Source: Synechococcus sp. PCC 7502
Lineage (GTDB): Bacteria; Cyanobacteriota; Cyanobacteriia; Pseudanabaenales; Pseudanabaenaceae
Length of the DNA: 64,000 nucleotides
NCBI RefSeq assembly: GCF_000317085.1
Contig: NC_019702.1
Span: forward strand, 1,952,394 to 2,016,393
Direction: 5' to 3'
Made by a program: the position numbers and the translations under genes. The notes below the pieces were generated by a model. The model did no database searches, was not told the origin of the DNA, and worked only from the letters and a program-made list of their open reading frames with translations. This document shows, piece after piece, positions 35,956 to 44,350 of this stretch. Positions within the stretch are counted from its first letter, which is position 1. Each line of letters opens with the position of its first letter.

Positions 35956-36450
35956 TTAGGAATTACCACTAGATTTTTCGACAAAATCCGAGGGTGCAAT
36001 ATCTTCTAAAAATTCACGAAATGCGCGTCGCTCTGCTTCATCAGCTGCCTGATCCACGGGGATAGATGCTTCAACCACTACTTCTTCCATGACCCAAATC
36101 GGACAGCCTGCTCTTAGGGCAATGGCGATCGCATCACTGGGACGAGCATCAATTTCCTTTTTGACCTCACCTACTTTTACCGTCAAGATGGCATAGAAGG
36201 TGCTATTTTTCAGGGAGTGGATCACCACTCTCTCTAGTTTTGCGGACAAAGCCCCAAATAGGCTAACGAATAAATCATGGGTCATAGGACGAGCAGAGGA
36301 CTTAGGATCAAGAGCCATAACAATCGCTTTTGCCTCAGATTCACCAATCCAAATTGGTAATGCGCGACGTTGGGTACCATCTCGTAGTAAAACAATAGGG
36401 TTATGACTGACAGCATCAACGGCAATTCCTGCCACCTTCATTTCAATCAT
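35956..36450 (-). CDS. Bifunctional nuclease-domain (BFN) protein
   Basis: A 164-residue protein of the DUF151/bifunctional nuclease family. Seen: MIEMKVAGIAVDAVSHNPIV, then LRDGTQRRALPIWIGESEAK and ARPMTHDLFVSLFGAL, with the acidic cluster KEIDARPSDAIAIALRAGCP. Plant and bacterial relatives have been reported as RNase/DNase or as stress-related proteins. The frame is open to 36489, but ATG at 36450 is chosen because family proteins begin there and GAGAGG lies about ten bases upstream. The C-terminal tail is acidic and Ser-rich. Confidence 0.87.
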   Translation of the reverse strand: MIEMKVAGIAVDAVSHNPIVLLRDGTQRRALPIWIGESEAKAIVMALDPKSSARPMTHDLFVSLFGALSAKLERVVIHSLKNSTFYAILTVKVGEVKKEIDARPSDAIAIALRAGCPIWVMEEVVVEASIPVDQAADEAERRAFREFLEDIAPSDFVEKSSGNS

Positions 36451-36543
36451 TTTGAACAAGCCTCTCGAAATACCTGAACACAGAGTCAATTATACTTCTA
36501 AACTTAGGTTTCAAACTTGAAGGTACTATGAATTAGTCGCAAT

Positions 36544-36564
36544 TTCAAATTCAAAAAATTTGAA
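36544..36564. repeat. Short perfect inverted repeat in a divergent promoter region
   Basis: TTCAAATT (36544-36551) and AATTTGAA (36557-36564) are separated by five bases. They lie in the 266-bp space between the divergent BFN and DUF4079-like genes, so an operator is possible. AT-rich chance occurrence is also possible. Confidence 0.35.
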
Positions 36565-36716
36565 GTTCATTCTTATATTTTCACAACTTTGGCACATTTA
36601 CTCGTAGAGGTAATCACCTAGAAGTATCACGGCAGAATTATATACCAAAGCTTAAAATTTAGTCACAAAACTTAAATCCATAGATTAAAATAATCTTAAA
36701 ATTTGACCATATAGCT

Positions 36717-37217
36717 ATGAACATTGAAATTCCTACTTTTTTAAAACCCTTAGTTACATTTGCCCATCCTCTCTTAATGTTTCTCACCCTAGCTTTAGCC
36801 CTCTATGCAGGTTATTTAGGACTTCAGGTTAGAAAAATTCGTACTGCTAAAGGTGATGAAAAAAAGACTCTGCAAGAAGAAGCAGGTGGAACCCTTAAAG
36901 CTATTAAAGATAAACACTATATCAGTGGTTCACTTTTACTGGTTGGACTGGTTATGGGGAGTATTGGGGGAATGGCAGTAACTTTTATAAATAATAATAA
37001 GTTATTTGTTGGTCCTCACTTAATTGCGGGCTTGGGAGTAGCGGGTTTAGCAGCCCTATCAGCATCCTTAGCTCCCTTGATGCAACAGGGTAAAGATTGG
37101 GCAAGATATACTCATATTAGTATCAATACTCTGTTAGTCGGAATTTTTGCATGGCAAGCAGTCACAGGGTTTGAAATTGTTCAAAAGCTCCTAAGTCAAT
37201 TGGCAAAAGCAGCTTAA
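36717..37217 (+). CDS. DUF4079-type membrane protein
   Basis: A 166-residue membrane protein with about four helices. It resembles the DUF4079 family of cyanobacteria and plastids as I recall it, which has a cytochrome-b561-like helix bundle. Histidines sit in or near helices (FAHPLLMFLTLALALYAGYL, DKHYISGS, GPHLIAGLG, YTHISINTL), so haem binding is conceivable but not shown. A charged loop KIRTAKGDEKKTLQEEAGGT lies after helix 1. It is transcribed alone. Confidence 0.7.
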   Translation: MNIEIPTFLKPLVTFAHPLLMFLTLALALYAGYLGLQVRKIRTAKGDEKKTLQEEAGGTLKAIKDKHYISGSLLLVGLVMGSIGGMAVTFINNNKLFVGPHLIAGLGVAGLAALSASLAPLMQQGKDWARYTHISINTLLVGIFAWQAVTGFEIVQKLLSQLAKAA

Positions 37218-37235
37218 TATAACTTGATTAAGAAC

Positions 37236-37436
37236 TTAATTAGGATCGGGTAACTTATCTAGGCAACTAGATTTAGCAGCTTCTAGGAAAGTTTGAATGC
37301 TCTCCACTAGGTTCAAGTGTCCACAGTGCGGGCAACTCATTTCAGAGCCAACTTGGGGTTTGATGTCAGCAATACTCCACCATTGATCACAGCGATCGCA
37401 TCGAAAATGATATAAGAACTCTAAGGATACTTTCAT
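37236..37436 (-). CDS. Small zinc-ribbon protein, unknown function
   Basis: A 66-residue protein with two CxxC pairs, FRCDRCDQWWSIADIKP and MSCPHCGHLNLVE, which should form one zinc ribbon. I know of no assigned role. It converges on the DUF4079-like gene, with stops 18 bp apart. A HIP1 site lies inside the coding sequence. Confidence 0.65.
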   Translation of the reverse strand: MKVSLEFLYHFRCDRCDQWWSIADIKPQVGSEMSCPHCGHLNLVESIQTFLEAAKSSCLDKLPDPN

Positions 37437-37573
37437 GCTTGCTTGAATTTACACTTATGTAATTGTCATTCATGTATAAGTGTAATTGTATAGATGTAAT
37501 TGGGTGATAATTAAAAGTAAGTTATCAGTTTAAAATGCTACAGCCTATTTGATGAATAAGAGATATGTTGGGC

Positions 37574-37598
37574 GCCCCACGCAGGGGCGGAACCCCTG
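37574..37598. repeat. GC-rich overlapping hairpins in an AT-rich spacer
   Basis: GCCCC (37574-37578) pairs with GGGGC (37584-37588). Alternatively CAGGGG (37582-37587) pairs with CCCCTG (37593-37598). The two hairpins share the central G run and are mutually exclusive. The block stands out from the AT-rich surroundings and looks like a small repetitive extragenic element. No second copy was noticed in the window. Confidence 0.5.
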
Positions 37599-37712
37599 TA
37601 TCCCGAAACCCATAAAACACAGTAATCATATCCCTTACCCCTTTTCCTATTGATAACCGATCAGCTAAACCAAAAAGAGAAAGCTAAACAGAGAAATTAG
37701 ACACAAAGATTA

Positions 37713-38963
37713 ATGAATGCCATCGCCTTTTCTTTTTTCTCTGATCTTTTATTAGTAGCAGCACTGGGTTTTTTAGGTAGCTTTGGTCACTGTGCGGGGA
37801 TGTGTAGCCCGATCGCCCTAGCATTTTCCCTAAATCAGCAAGGTGTCAGTCAGTCAAGGATTGCCGCATTAACTTTTCATCTCTGGCTCAATGTGGGCAG
37901 GTTATTAAGTTATGCCATTATTGGTGGCTGCATTGGCGCAATTGCTCAGGTATTAGTAGTAGGTGGTCAATTAGCGGGGCTTGATAGTTCGGTTAGAAGG
38001 GGCATAGCGATCGCTACGGGGATAATTCTGATTTTATTTGGACTATCACAGCTAAATTTTAAGTTGGGTTTTAAGTTTTTAAAGTTCAATCTTTTAGGTT
38101 TAATAAAACCGCTAAAAAAGTGGCGTATCCATGACCTGATGGTAAATCTTATGGTCAAGTTTCCGCAAAATCCTTTGTGTTTAGGGTTTACTTGGGGATT
38201 AATGCCCTGTGGATTTCTATATGCGGCTCAAATTAAGGCGGCAGAGGCTTCTAGCTTTGGGGCAGGAGCAGCAATAATGTTGGCATTTGGGATCGGAACT
38301 TTACCCGTAATGGTGGGTGTGGGGGTATTTAGTTCACAACTTAGTAGCGATCGCCGAGGTCAACTGTCTCGATTAGGGGGCTGGCTTACGGTAGCGATTG
38401 GGGTAATTACGGTCTTGCGAACTGGTGATACGATGGTGGACTATAGTGGTCACGGGGCTTTGATCTTGATGAGTTTGGCTCTAATTGCTCGTCCGATTAA
38501 AAAACTCTGGGATTTTCTCTATCAGTACCGCCGAGGGTTAGGAGTGGGAGCATTTGCCCTTGCTTTAATTCACACTCTACACATGATTGATCATAGTTGG
38601 GGTTGGAATCCTCGCGCTGTTCTATTTATGCTACCTCCCCATCAAGCTGGAATTTGGTCTGGAGTCTTTGCCCTTTGTTTAATTGCACCTGCGGCTATGA
38701 CTAGCTTTGAAGGAGCTGTGCAATATTTAGGTGCTTACTGGAGACCAATTCATTTATTAACTTTGCCAGCTTTTATCTTTACGGGCATTCACATTGTGTT
38801 AATTGGTTCCCATTATTTGGGGAAATTAACTTGGGGGCTAGATGCAATCATTCGAGTACTGTTGCTTTTGATGTTGATCATAATAGTTTTGGCAGTGCGA
38901 TCGCCTTGGGTTTGGCAGCTATGCCATTTATCAGATTTGTATAACCCTGTACCCAGAAAATGA
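37713..38963 (+). CDS. TauE/UreH-like membrane domain fused to ferric-reductase-like domain
   Basis: A 416-residue membrane protein with two parts. Residues about 1-230 match the UreH_2/DsbD-like domain of sulfite-exporter TauE/SafE-annotated proteins: ALGFLGSFGHCAGMCSPIAL with the conserved HCxxMC, then WGLMPCGFLYAAQIKAAEAS with a second PCG. Such domains are linked to metal or thiol transfer. Residues about 245-400 carry His-containing helices (ALALIHTLHMIDHSWGW, WRPIHLLTLPAFIFTGIHIV) like the haem-binding helices of ferric-reductase/cytochrome-b-type membrane domains. A combined role in metal handling or electron transfer across the membrane is inferred. Confidence 0.75.
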   Translation: MNAIAFSFFSDLLLVAALGFLGSFGHCAGMCSPIALAFSLNQQGVSQSRIAALTFHLWLNVGRLLSYAIIGGCIGAIAQVLVVGGQLAGLDSSVRRGIAIATGIILILFGLSQLNFKLGFKFLKFNLLGLIKPLKKWRIHDLMVNLMVKFPQNPLCLGFTWGLMPCGFLYAAQIKAAEASSFGAGAAIMLAFGIGTLPVMVGVGVFSSQLSSDRRGQLSRLGGWLTVAIGVITVLRTGDTMVDYSGHGALILMSLALIARPIKKLWDFLYQYRRGLGVGAFALALIHTLHMIDHSWGWNPRAVLFMLPPHQAGIWSGVFALCLIAPAAMTSFEGAVQYLGAYWRPIHLLTLPAFIFTGIHIVLIGSHYLGKLTWGLDAIIRVLLLLMLIIIVLAVRSPWVWQLCHLSDLYNPVPRK

Positions 38964-39012
38964 GCATGATTTTAGAGATGCACTTCTTTCCCACTTTAAA
39001 TGTCAATGCAAC

Positions 39013-39543
39013 TTATTTCAAACGATCTTGAATTTTGGCTAGTGCTGCTTTAGCACATCCTTCATCAATCAACCCATTGGGAGCGCCACTCACCCCGATC
39101 GCCCCAATTGCAACATCTCCAACTCTAATAGTTACACCCCCGATCGCATAGGTAACATTAGGTAATTGAGTTGGTGGTACTGTGGATGGAGGATTTTTAG
39201 CTAGTCTTTCACTAACTTCCTTGGTGCCACTTTCTTTGAGTGCCAAGGTCAGGGAAGCAGCGGAATAGGCTTTATAGTAGGCGTTATTCAAAGAGTGAAC
39301 TGGTGCGCCATCGCCTCGTAACAGTGCTTGTTGAACTCCATCAAGATCGGCAACTACAGCTACTACTTTGTAACCCCTCTGCTGACAGATTGCAACTGAT
39401 TCTCCCACAAGTTCATTAGCTAGTGCTGCTGACAGTTTCGGCATATTGATTATGCCTTGAGCCTGAACGCTGATTATGGAAGTGTTAAAGACAACCACAA
39501 AGGTAAAGGCAATAGCTTGTAATCTAAACGCAACTCCTGACAT
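39013..39543 (-). CDS. Secreted GlcG/HbpS-like (DUF336) protein
   Basis: A 176-residue exported protein. A signal peptide is visible (AIAFTFVVVFNTSIISVQAQ, probable cleavage after AQA). The mature domain fits GlcG/HbpS: LANELVGESVAICQQRGYKV, VVADLDGVQQALLRGDGAPV, NAYYKAYSAASL, and the Gly-rich end GDVAIGAIGVSGAPNGLIDE. HbpS binds haem in Streptomyces; GlcG function is unknown. Divergent from proS. Confidence 0.82.
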   Translation of the reverse strand: MSGVAFRLQAIAFTFVVVFNTSIISVQAQGIINMPKLSAALANELVGESVAICQQRGYKVVAVVADLDGVQQALLRGDGAPVHSLNNAYYKAYSAASLTLALKESGTKEVSERLAKNPPSTVPPTQLPNVTYAIGGVTIRVGDVAIGAIGVSGAPNGLIDEGCAKAALAKIQDRLK

Positions 39544-39714
39544 TAGCTTTCTCCCGTTGATTTACTGCTCTCAGAATAAAGGAAAAACCTATGTTCTAGT
39601 AGGAGTATTCATATTTTGTATATATTCTGAAGTTAAACTTTATTTTTCTAAGGGTAAGCCCGTTCAGCTAAGATTATATCTACCAAATTAAGACCAAATT
39701 AAGGTTGCTTGTCC

Positions 39715-41745
39715 ATGCGTCTATCGAAAATGTTATGGGTGACTCTGCGTGAAGACCCCACCGAAGCTGAAATTAAAAGCCATAAACTCCTATTACGGGC
39801 AGGATATATTCGCCGTATTACCAGTGGAGTCTATGCTTATATGCCTTTAATGTGGCGGGTATTGCAAAAAATTTCACGGATTGTCAGAGAAGAAATGGAC
39901 GCAGCAGGCGCACAGGAATGCTTACTACCTCAAATTCAACCTGCGGAGCTATGGCAAGAATCTGGGCGGTGGGAAACCTACACAAAGGCTGAAGGCATTA
40001 TGTTTTCCCTAACCGATCGCACTAATCGAGAATTAGGCTTAGGTCCAACCCATGAGGAAGTTATTACGGCGATCGCCCGTGAGACAATTCGTTCCTATCG
40101 GCAGTTACCCTTAAATCTGTATCAGTTACAAACTAAATTTCGAGATGAAATTCGCCCTAGATTTGGCTTAATGCGGGGTCGGGAATTTATTATGAAGGAT
40201 GCCTATTCTTTTCATAGTTCTGAAGTATCCCTAAAGGAAACATATCGGGCAATGGATCAAGCCTATCGTAATATCTTTAATCGCTGTGGTCTAAAGTTTC
40301 GGGCTGTGGATGCTGATTCGGGAGCGATCGGCGGTTCTGGTTCCCAAGAGTTTATGGTACTGGCAGAAGCAGGCGAGGACGATGTTCTCTTTACTGAAGA
40401 CGGGAAATATGCAGCAAATATGGAAAAAGCCATATCTCTTCCTGCGGATTTAGTGCCTTCAACCTTTACGGAATATCAAAAACTTCTGACTCCTAATACC
40501 GAAACGATCGCCAAGCTTGCCGAAGTTCTCAAATGCTCTGCTACTCAGATTCTCAAAAATGTCCTATACGAAGTTACCTACGATAGTGGCATTACAGTTT
40601 TAGTATTAGTAAGCATTCGTGGTGATCAAGAAGTGAATGAAGTAAAGCTGCAAAATGAATTAGTTAAGTTAGCAGGGAACTATGAAGGTAAAGCACTTCT
40701 GGCTCTAAAGGTTCCCGATCCTGAATCACAAAAAGTATGGAGTTCTCAATCTTTGCCTTTGGGTTATATACCTCCAAATCTAGATGATTCGTATATTCTA
40801 GACCCTAGATACATTTCTCATGATGAGCTAGAAAAGCTAATACCTTCAACTAGTTATGAATACAATAAAAGTATAGCAAACCATTTTTATGATCCTGATA
40901 AACAAGGATATGATCTAGTTCGAATGATTTCTCGTTTTGAAGGGAATATCATCAATGATTCTCTTAATAAAGAAAAAACAGAAGAATTTCCAAACCGCTT
41001 GAAAGCCTTTAAAGATACTAGAAGTAAGATTAAGGTACATCCTCAGTTTCTGCGTTTAGTCGATCGCACTGCGGTGGAGTTAAAGAATTTTGTCACGGGT
41101 GGAGATGAAGCTAACTACCATGTGGTTGGGGCGAATTGGGGTAAAGAATTTCAATTGCCAAAGCTGATAGTGGATGTGAGAAAAGCAAAGGCTGGCGATC
41201 GCTCTATTCACGATCCTAGTCAAATTCTCCAAACTGCTAGAGGAATCGAAGTTGGGCATATTTTCCAATTGGGAACGAAATACTCTAAAGCGATGGGAGC
41301 AACTTTTACCAATGAGAATGGCGAAGAACTACCATTAATTATGGGCTGTTATGGACTAGGTGTATCCCGTTTAGCACAGGCGGCAGTGGAACAATCCCAT
41401 GATAAAGATGGCATAATTTGGAATGTGGCGATCGCTCCCTATCATGTTATTATCTCGGTTCCTAATGTCAATGATCCTGCCCAAATTGAAGTGGGAGAGA
41501 AGTTACTAAGGGAACTAAATCAAGCGGGGATTGAAACTATCCTAGATGATCGTGATGAAAGGGCGGGACTAAAGTTTAAAGATGCCGATCTTGTCGGTAT
41601 TCCCTATCGTATTGTGACGGGGCGGAGTCTGGCTGAAGGCAAAGTGGAAGTAGTAAATCGTGCCACAAAAGAAGCAAAAAATATTGCGATCGATCAAGTG
41701 GTAGATACTTTATCAGCGATCGTTTTCTCTACATCTAGGGAATAG
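39715..41745 (+). CDS. proS: Prolyl-tRNA synthetase with an unusual insertion
   Basis: Charges tRNA-Pro; class II, bacterial type with an editing (INS) domain. Seen: [20 protein letters not shown], motif 1-2 region [28 protein letters not shown], motif 2 [20 protein letters not shown], motif 3 [20 protein letters not shown], and the C-terminal anticodon-binding domain. ATG at 39715 gives 676 residues, about 75 more than usual. The excess is an in-frame segment at residues about 362-440 (40798-41034), placed inside the YbaK-like editing domain between [12 protein letters not shown] and [20 protein letters not shown]. The surrounding domain is otherwise complete. Confidence 0.95.
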   Translation: MRLSKMLWVTLREDPTEAEIKSHKLLLRAGYIRRITSGVYAYMPLMWRVLQKISRIVREEMDAAGAQECLLPQIQPAELWQESGRWETYTKAEGIMFSLTDRTNRELGLGPTHEEVITAIARETIRSYRQLPLNLYQLQTKFRDEIRPRFGLMRGREFIMKDAYSFHSSEVSLKETYRAMDQAYRNIFNRCGLKFRAVDADSGAIGGSGSQEFMVLAEAGEDDVLFTEDGKYAANMEKAISLPADLVPSTFTEYQKLLTPNTETIAKLAEVLKCSATQILKNVLYEVTYDSGITVLVLVSIRGDQEVNEVKLQNELVKLAGNYEGKALLALKVPDPESQKVWSSQSLPLGYIPPNLDDSYILDPRYISHDELEKLIPSTSYEYNKSIANHFYDPDKQGYDLVRMISRFEGNIINDSLNKEKTEEFPNRLKAFKDTRSKIKVHPQFLRLVDRTAVELKNFVTGGDEANYHVVGANWGKEFQLPKLIVDVRKAKAGDRSIHDPSQILQTARGIEVGHIFQLGTKYSKAMGATFTNENGEELPLIMGCYGLGVSRLAQAAVEQSHDKDGIIWNVAIAPYHVIISVPNVNDPAQIEVGEKLLRELNQAGIETILDDRDERAGLKFKDADLVGIPYRIVTGRSLAEGKVEVVNRATKEAKNIAIDQVVDTLSAIVFSTSRE

Positions 41746-41782
41746 AGAATTTTAGAATAGAGATAAAATTCAATAAATGGTG

Positions 41783-43315
41783 CTAGATAGGAATAGTATG
41801 GATAAATTTTAGAGAAGATTCACGAATTGCTTCTTTCTCAGATTGAGACTTCTTATCATAGGTACTAACCATTAGCGAAACCCGTCCATTCTCTGCAAAG
41901 CTCTCACGGTGCTGATCGATAAAGTGCCAATATAAATAATTAAATGGGCAGGCTTTATCCCCAGTTTTTGATTTGACATCATATTTGCATTGAGAGCAGC
42001 AATTGCTCATTTTATTGATATAGTTGCCGCCCGCCACATAAGGTTTTGACGCTAAAATTCCGCCATCGGCAAAGGTAGACATCCCCAAGACATTCGGAAG
42101 TTCCACCCATTCATAGGCATCAACATAGGCAAGCCAAAACCATCGATTAAGCTGACGGGGATCGGTATTTGTGAGATTACTAAAATTACTCAAAATCATT
42201 AATCTCTGAATGTGATGGGAATAGCCATAATTGATAACATTACCGATCGCATCCTTTAGGCACAGTAAATCAGTCTGAGCATCCCAATAAAGTTGAGGCA
42301 AATTATTGGTAAATCTAAAATAGTTACTTTCGCGAGCCTCTGGCATCTTGGCTTCATAGTAGATTCGTATATATTCTCGCCAACCCAGAATTTGGCGGAC
42401 AAAACCTTCAACGGAATTTAGGGGAGCAAGATTTTGGTGATAAGCAGCGATCGCCATTTCACAGAGTTCTTGGGGCAGAAGTAAACCGTTGTTGAGATAA
42501 ATTGATAAAACTGAATGAAATAGAAATGGTTCCTCAGTTTTAATCGCGTCTTCGTAGGCTCCAAAATTTGCCAACCGAGTTTCGATGAATAATTTCGCTA
42601 GTTCTAACGCGCGATCGCGCGTTACGGCATAATTAAACTTATCCAGTCTACCAAAAGCATTTGGCAAATAATTTTGAACAAATTCAATTACTTCCTGTGT
42701 AATTGCATCAGGCTCAATTTCAGGGATTGTTGGAATAGAAAGATTTTTGGGTAAAGACTTACGATTTTCTTTGTCATAGTTCCAATTACCGCCAATCGGT
42801 TTACCATCTTCCATCAAGTAATTAGTTTGCTTGCGAAGCTCTCTATAAAAAGTTTCTAAGCGATATCCTTTTTTGATTTTTGATTTAAATTTTTCCGTAT
42901 TTGCTATAAAAAAATTATTAGGGATTACATTAATCCGATCTCCAAATTGTTTGTTTAGTTCCGCCATTTGCGATCTTGTATCCCATTCTGAGGGAAGCAT
43001 ATAGGTTAAGTTTATATGTGGATATTGATCCAAAAAATCAGCGATCGCTTTGGCATAGGATCCTTCCGTAGATAAATTTAGGACTGGAAATCCCAGTTGT
43101 TGACAGGCGATCGCAAAGTGTCTTTGAGCGCTGAGAATATAAACTAATTTTTGCTTATGATGGGGAATTGCCGTGGCATAGCTCAGGGATTCGACAAAGA
43201 TTAGTAATGGCTTTTGGTCAAGCAGTTCTTGAGGAAACACCGCTAGATTTAGCTGGTCATAGAGAATAAATATGGCGCGATCGCATTGAGAAGAGATATT
43301 GGGGGCGCTCTGCAT
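41783..43315 (-). CDS. FeS-type cryptochrome/photolyase (PhrB-like)
   Basis: A 510-residue flavoprotein of the FeS-BCP/prokaryotic (6-4) photolyase group, repairing UV lesions or sensing blue light. An N-terminal Rossmann domain (FILYDQLNLAVFPQELLDQK) is followed by a helical FAD domain with VEGFVRQILGWREYIRIYYE and YGYSHHIQRLMILSNFSNLT, and WFWLAYVDAYEWVELPNVLG. Cys residues expected to hold the [4Fe-4S] cluster are visible in NCCSQCKYDV and KACPFNYLYWHF. It is preceded on the same strand by the HDAC-like gene, 88 bp away. Confidence 0.88.
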   Translation of the reverse strand: MQSAPNISSQCDRAIFILYDQLNLAVFPQELLDQKPLLIFVESLSYATAIPHHKQKLVYILSAQRHFAIACQQLGFPVLNLSTEGSYAKAIADFLDQYPHINLTYMLPSEWDTRSQMAELNKQFGDRINVIPNNFFIANTEKFKSKIKKGYRLETFYRELRKQTNYLMEDGKPIGGNWNYDKENRKSLPKNLSIPTIPEIEPDAITQEVIEFVQNYLPNAFGRLDKFNYAVTRDRALELAKLFIETRLANFGAYEDAIKTEEPFLFHSVLSIYLNNGLLLPQELCEMAIAAYHQNLAPLNSVEGFVRQILGWREYIRIYYEAKMPEARESNYFRFTNNLPQLYWDAQTDLLCLKDAIGNVINYGYSHHIQRLMILSNFSNLTNTDPRQLNRWFWLAYVDAYEWVELPNVLGMSTFADGGILASKPYVAGGNYINKMSNCCSQCKYDVKSKTGDKACPFNYLYWHFIDQHRESFAENGRVSLMVSTYDKKSQSEKEAIRESSLKFIHTIPI

Positions 43316-43403
43316 ATTTTTAGTTCTTCTTCACTTACTTTGATTTGTATACCTCTGCTTTAAGCTTTGCCTATACACTTATACCATTCGTCGTCTATAC
43401 TCC

Positions 43404-44321
43404 TCAATTATCTAAAATCTTCTCCACCACTGCCACCACTGACTGAGATAAACTCTGAAACTCATAGCCCCCTTCTAAACCCAATAAAATCCGAGAAGTT
43501 ACACCTAGGCATAATTCTGTAAATACGCCATAGTCTTGGGGCTGTAGATTCATACTGGCAAGGGGGTCTGCAGAGTTGGCATCAAAGCCAGCACTAATAA
43601 TTAGTAAATCGGGCTTAAAATCCTGTAAAAATGGAATCACTCTTTGGGTAAAAACAGGTAAATAGGTAGCGATCGCACTTTCAGAAGGTAAAGGCAGATT
43701 CAAAATATTTTCATGTCCGCCCCGTTCCGCTTGCCACCCTGTACCCGGGTAAAAAGGAGCTTGATGGATCGAAATATAGGCAATTTGGGGTTGATTCCAC
43801 ACAATATCTTGGGTACCATTACCATGATGCACATCCCAATCTAGGATAGCTACTCGTTCGACTCCGTACTGTTCTAGGGCATAATTAGCTGCGATCGCCC
43901 CATTGTTAAAAATACAAAATCCCATACCTGAGTCTCGAACTGCGTGGTGTCCGGGGGGGCGGGAAAGGATAAATACAGGCTTATCACTTTTTAGGACTTG
44001 ATCTACCCCATCTAGCCAAGCACTTACCGCTAATTGGGCAACTTGATAACTGTTTTGAGAAAGTACGGTGTCCGCATCTAGCATCCCATGACCTTGGGCA
44101 GATATGGCTTTAACTTGATCAATATACTTGGAGCTATGACACTTTTCGATCTCGGTTCTCAGCTTTTGTAAGTCACGGATTTGGGGTTGTTGCCATTGCA
44201 GGCGATCGCTCCAAGGTTGGGTTTTTAAGGCAGTAGTGATTGCGGTTAAGCGTTCAGGTTTTTCGGGATGAAATGCCCCTGTTAAATGCTCTAAAAATTC
44301 GTCACTGTAGATAATTTGCAT
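43404..44321 (-). CDS. Histone-deacetylase-family protein
   Basis: A zinc-dependent amidohydrolase of the HDAC/AcuC/acetylpolyamine amidohydrolase superfamily, 305 residues from ATG 44321 (an in-frame ATG at 44339 is also possible). Catalytic features are intact: RPPGHHAVRDSGMGFCIFNN with the His pair, AILDWDVHHGNGTQDI with the metal-binding Asp and His, ISAGFDANSADPL with another metal Asp, and LEGGYEFQSLS near the end. The natural substrate could be acetylated polyamines or acetyl-lysine. It starts 11-29 bp after the hybrid kinase gene, so the two are probably in one operon. Confidence 0.9.
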   Translation of the reverse strand: MQIIYSDEFLEHLTGAFHPEKPERLTAITTALKTQPWSDRLQWQQPQIRDLQKLRTEIEKCHSSKYIDQVKAISAQGHGMLDADTVLSQNSYQVAQLAVSAWLDGVDQVLKSDKPVFILSRPPGHHAVRDSGMGFCIFNNGAIAANYALEQYGVERVAILDWDVHHGNGTQDIVWNQPQIAYISIHQAPFYPGTGWQAERGGHENILNLPLPSESAIATYLPVFTQRVIPFLQDFKPDLLIISAGFDANSADPLASMNLQPQDYGVFTELCLGVTSRILLGLEGGYEFQSLSQSVVAVVEKILDN

Positions 44322-44350
44322 ATTTTTAATCAATTGCATCGAATAAATTA

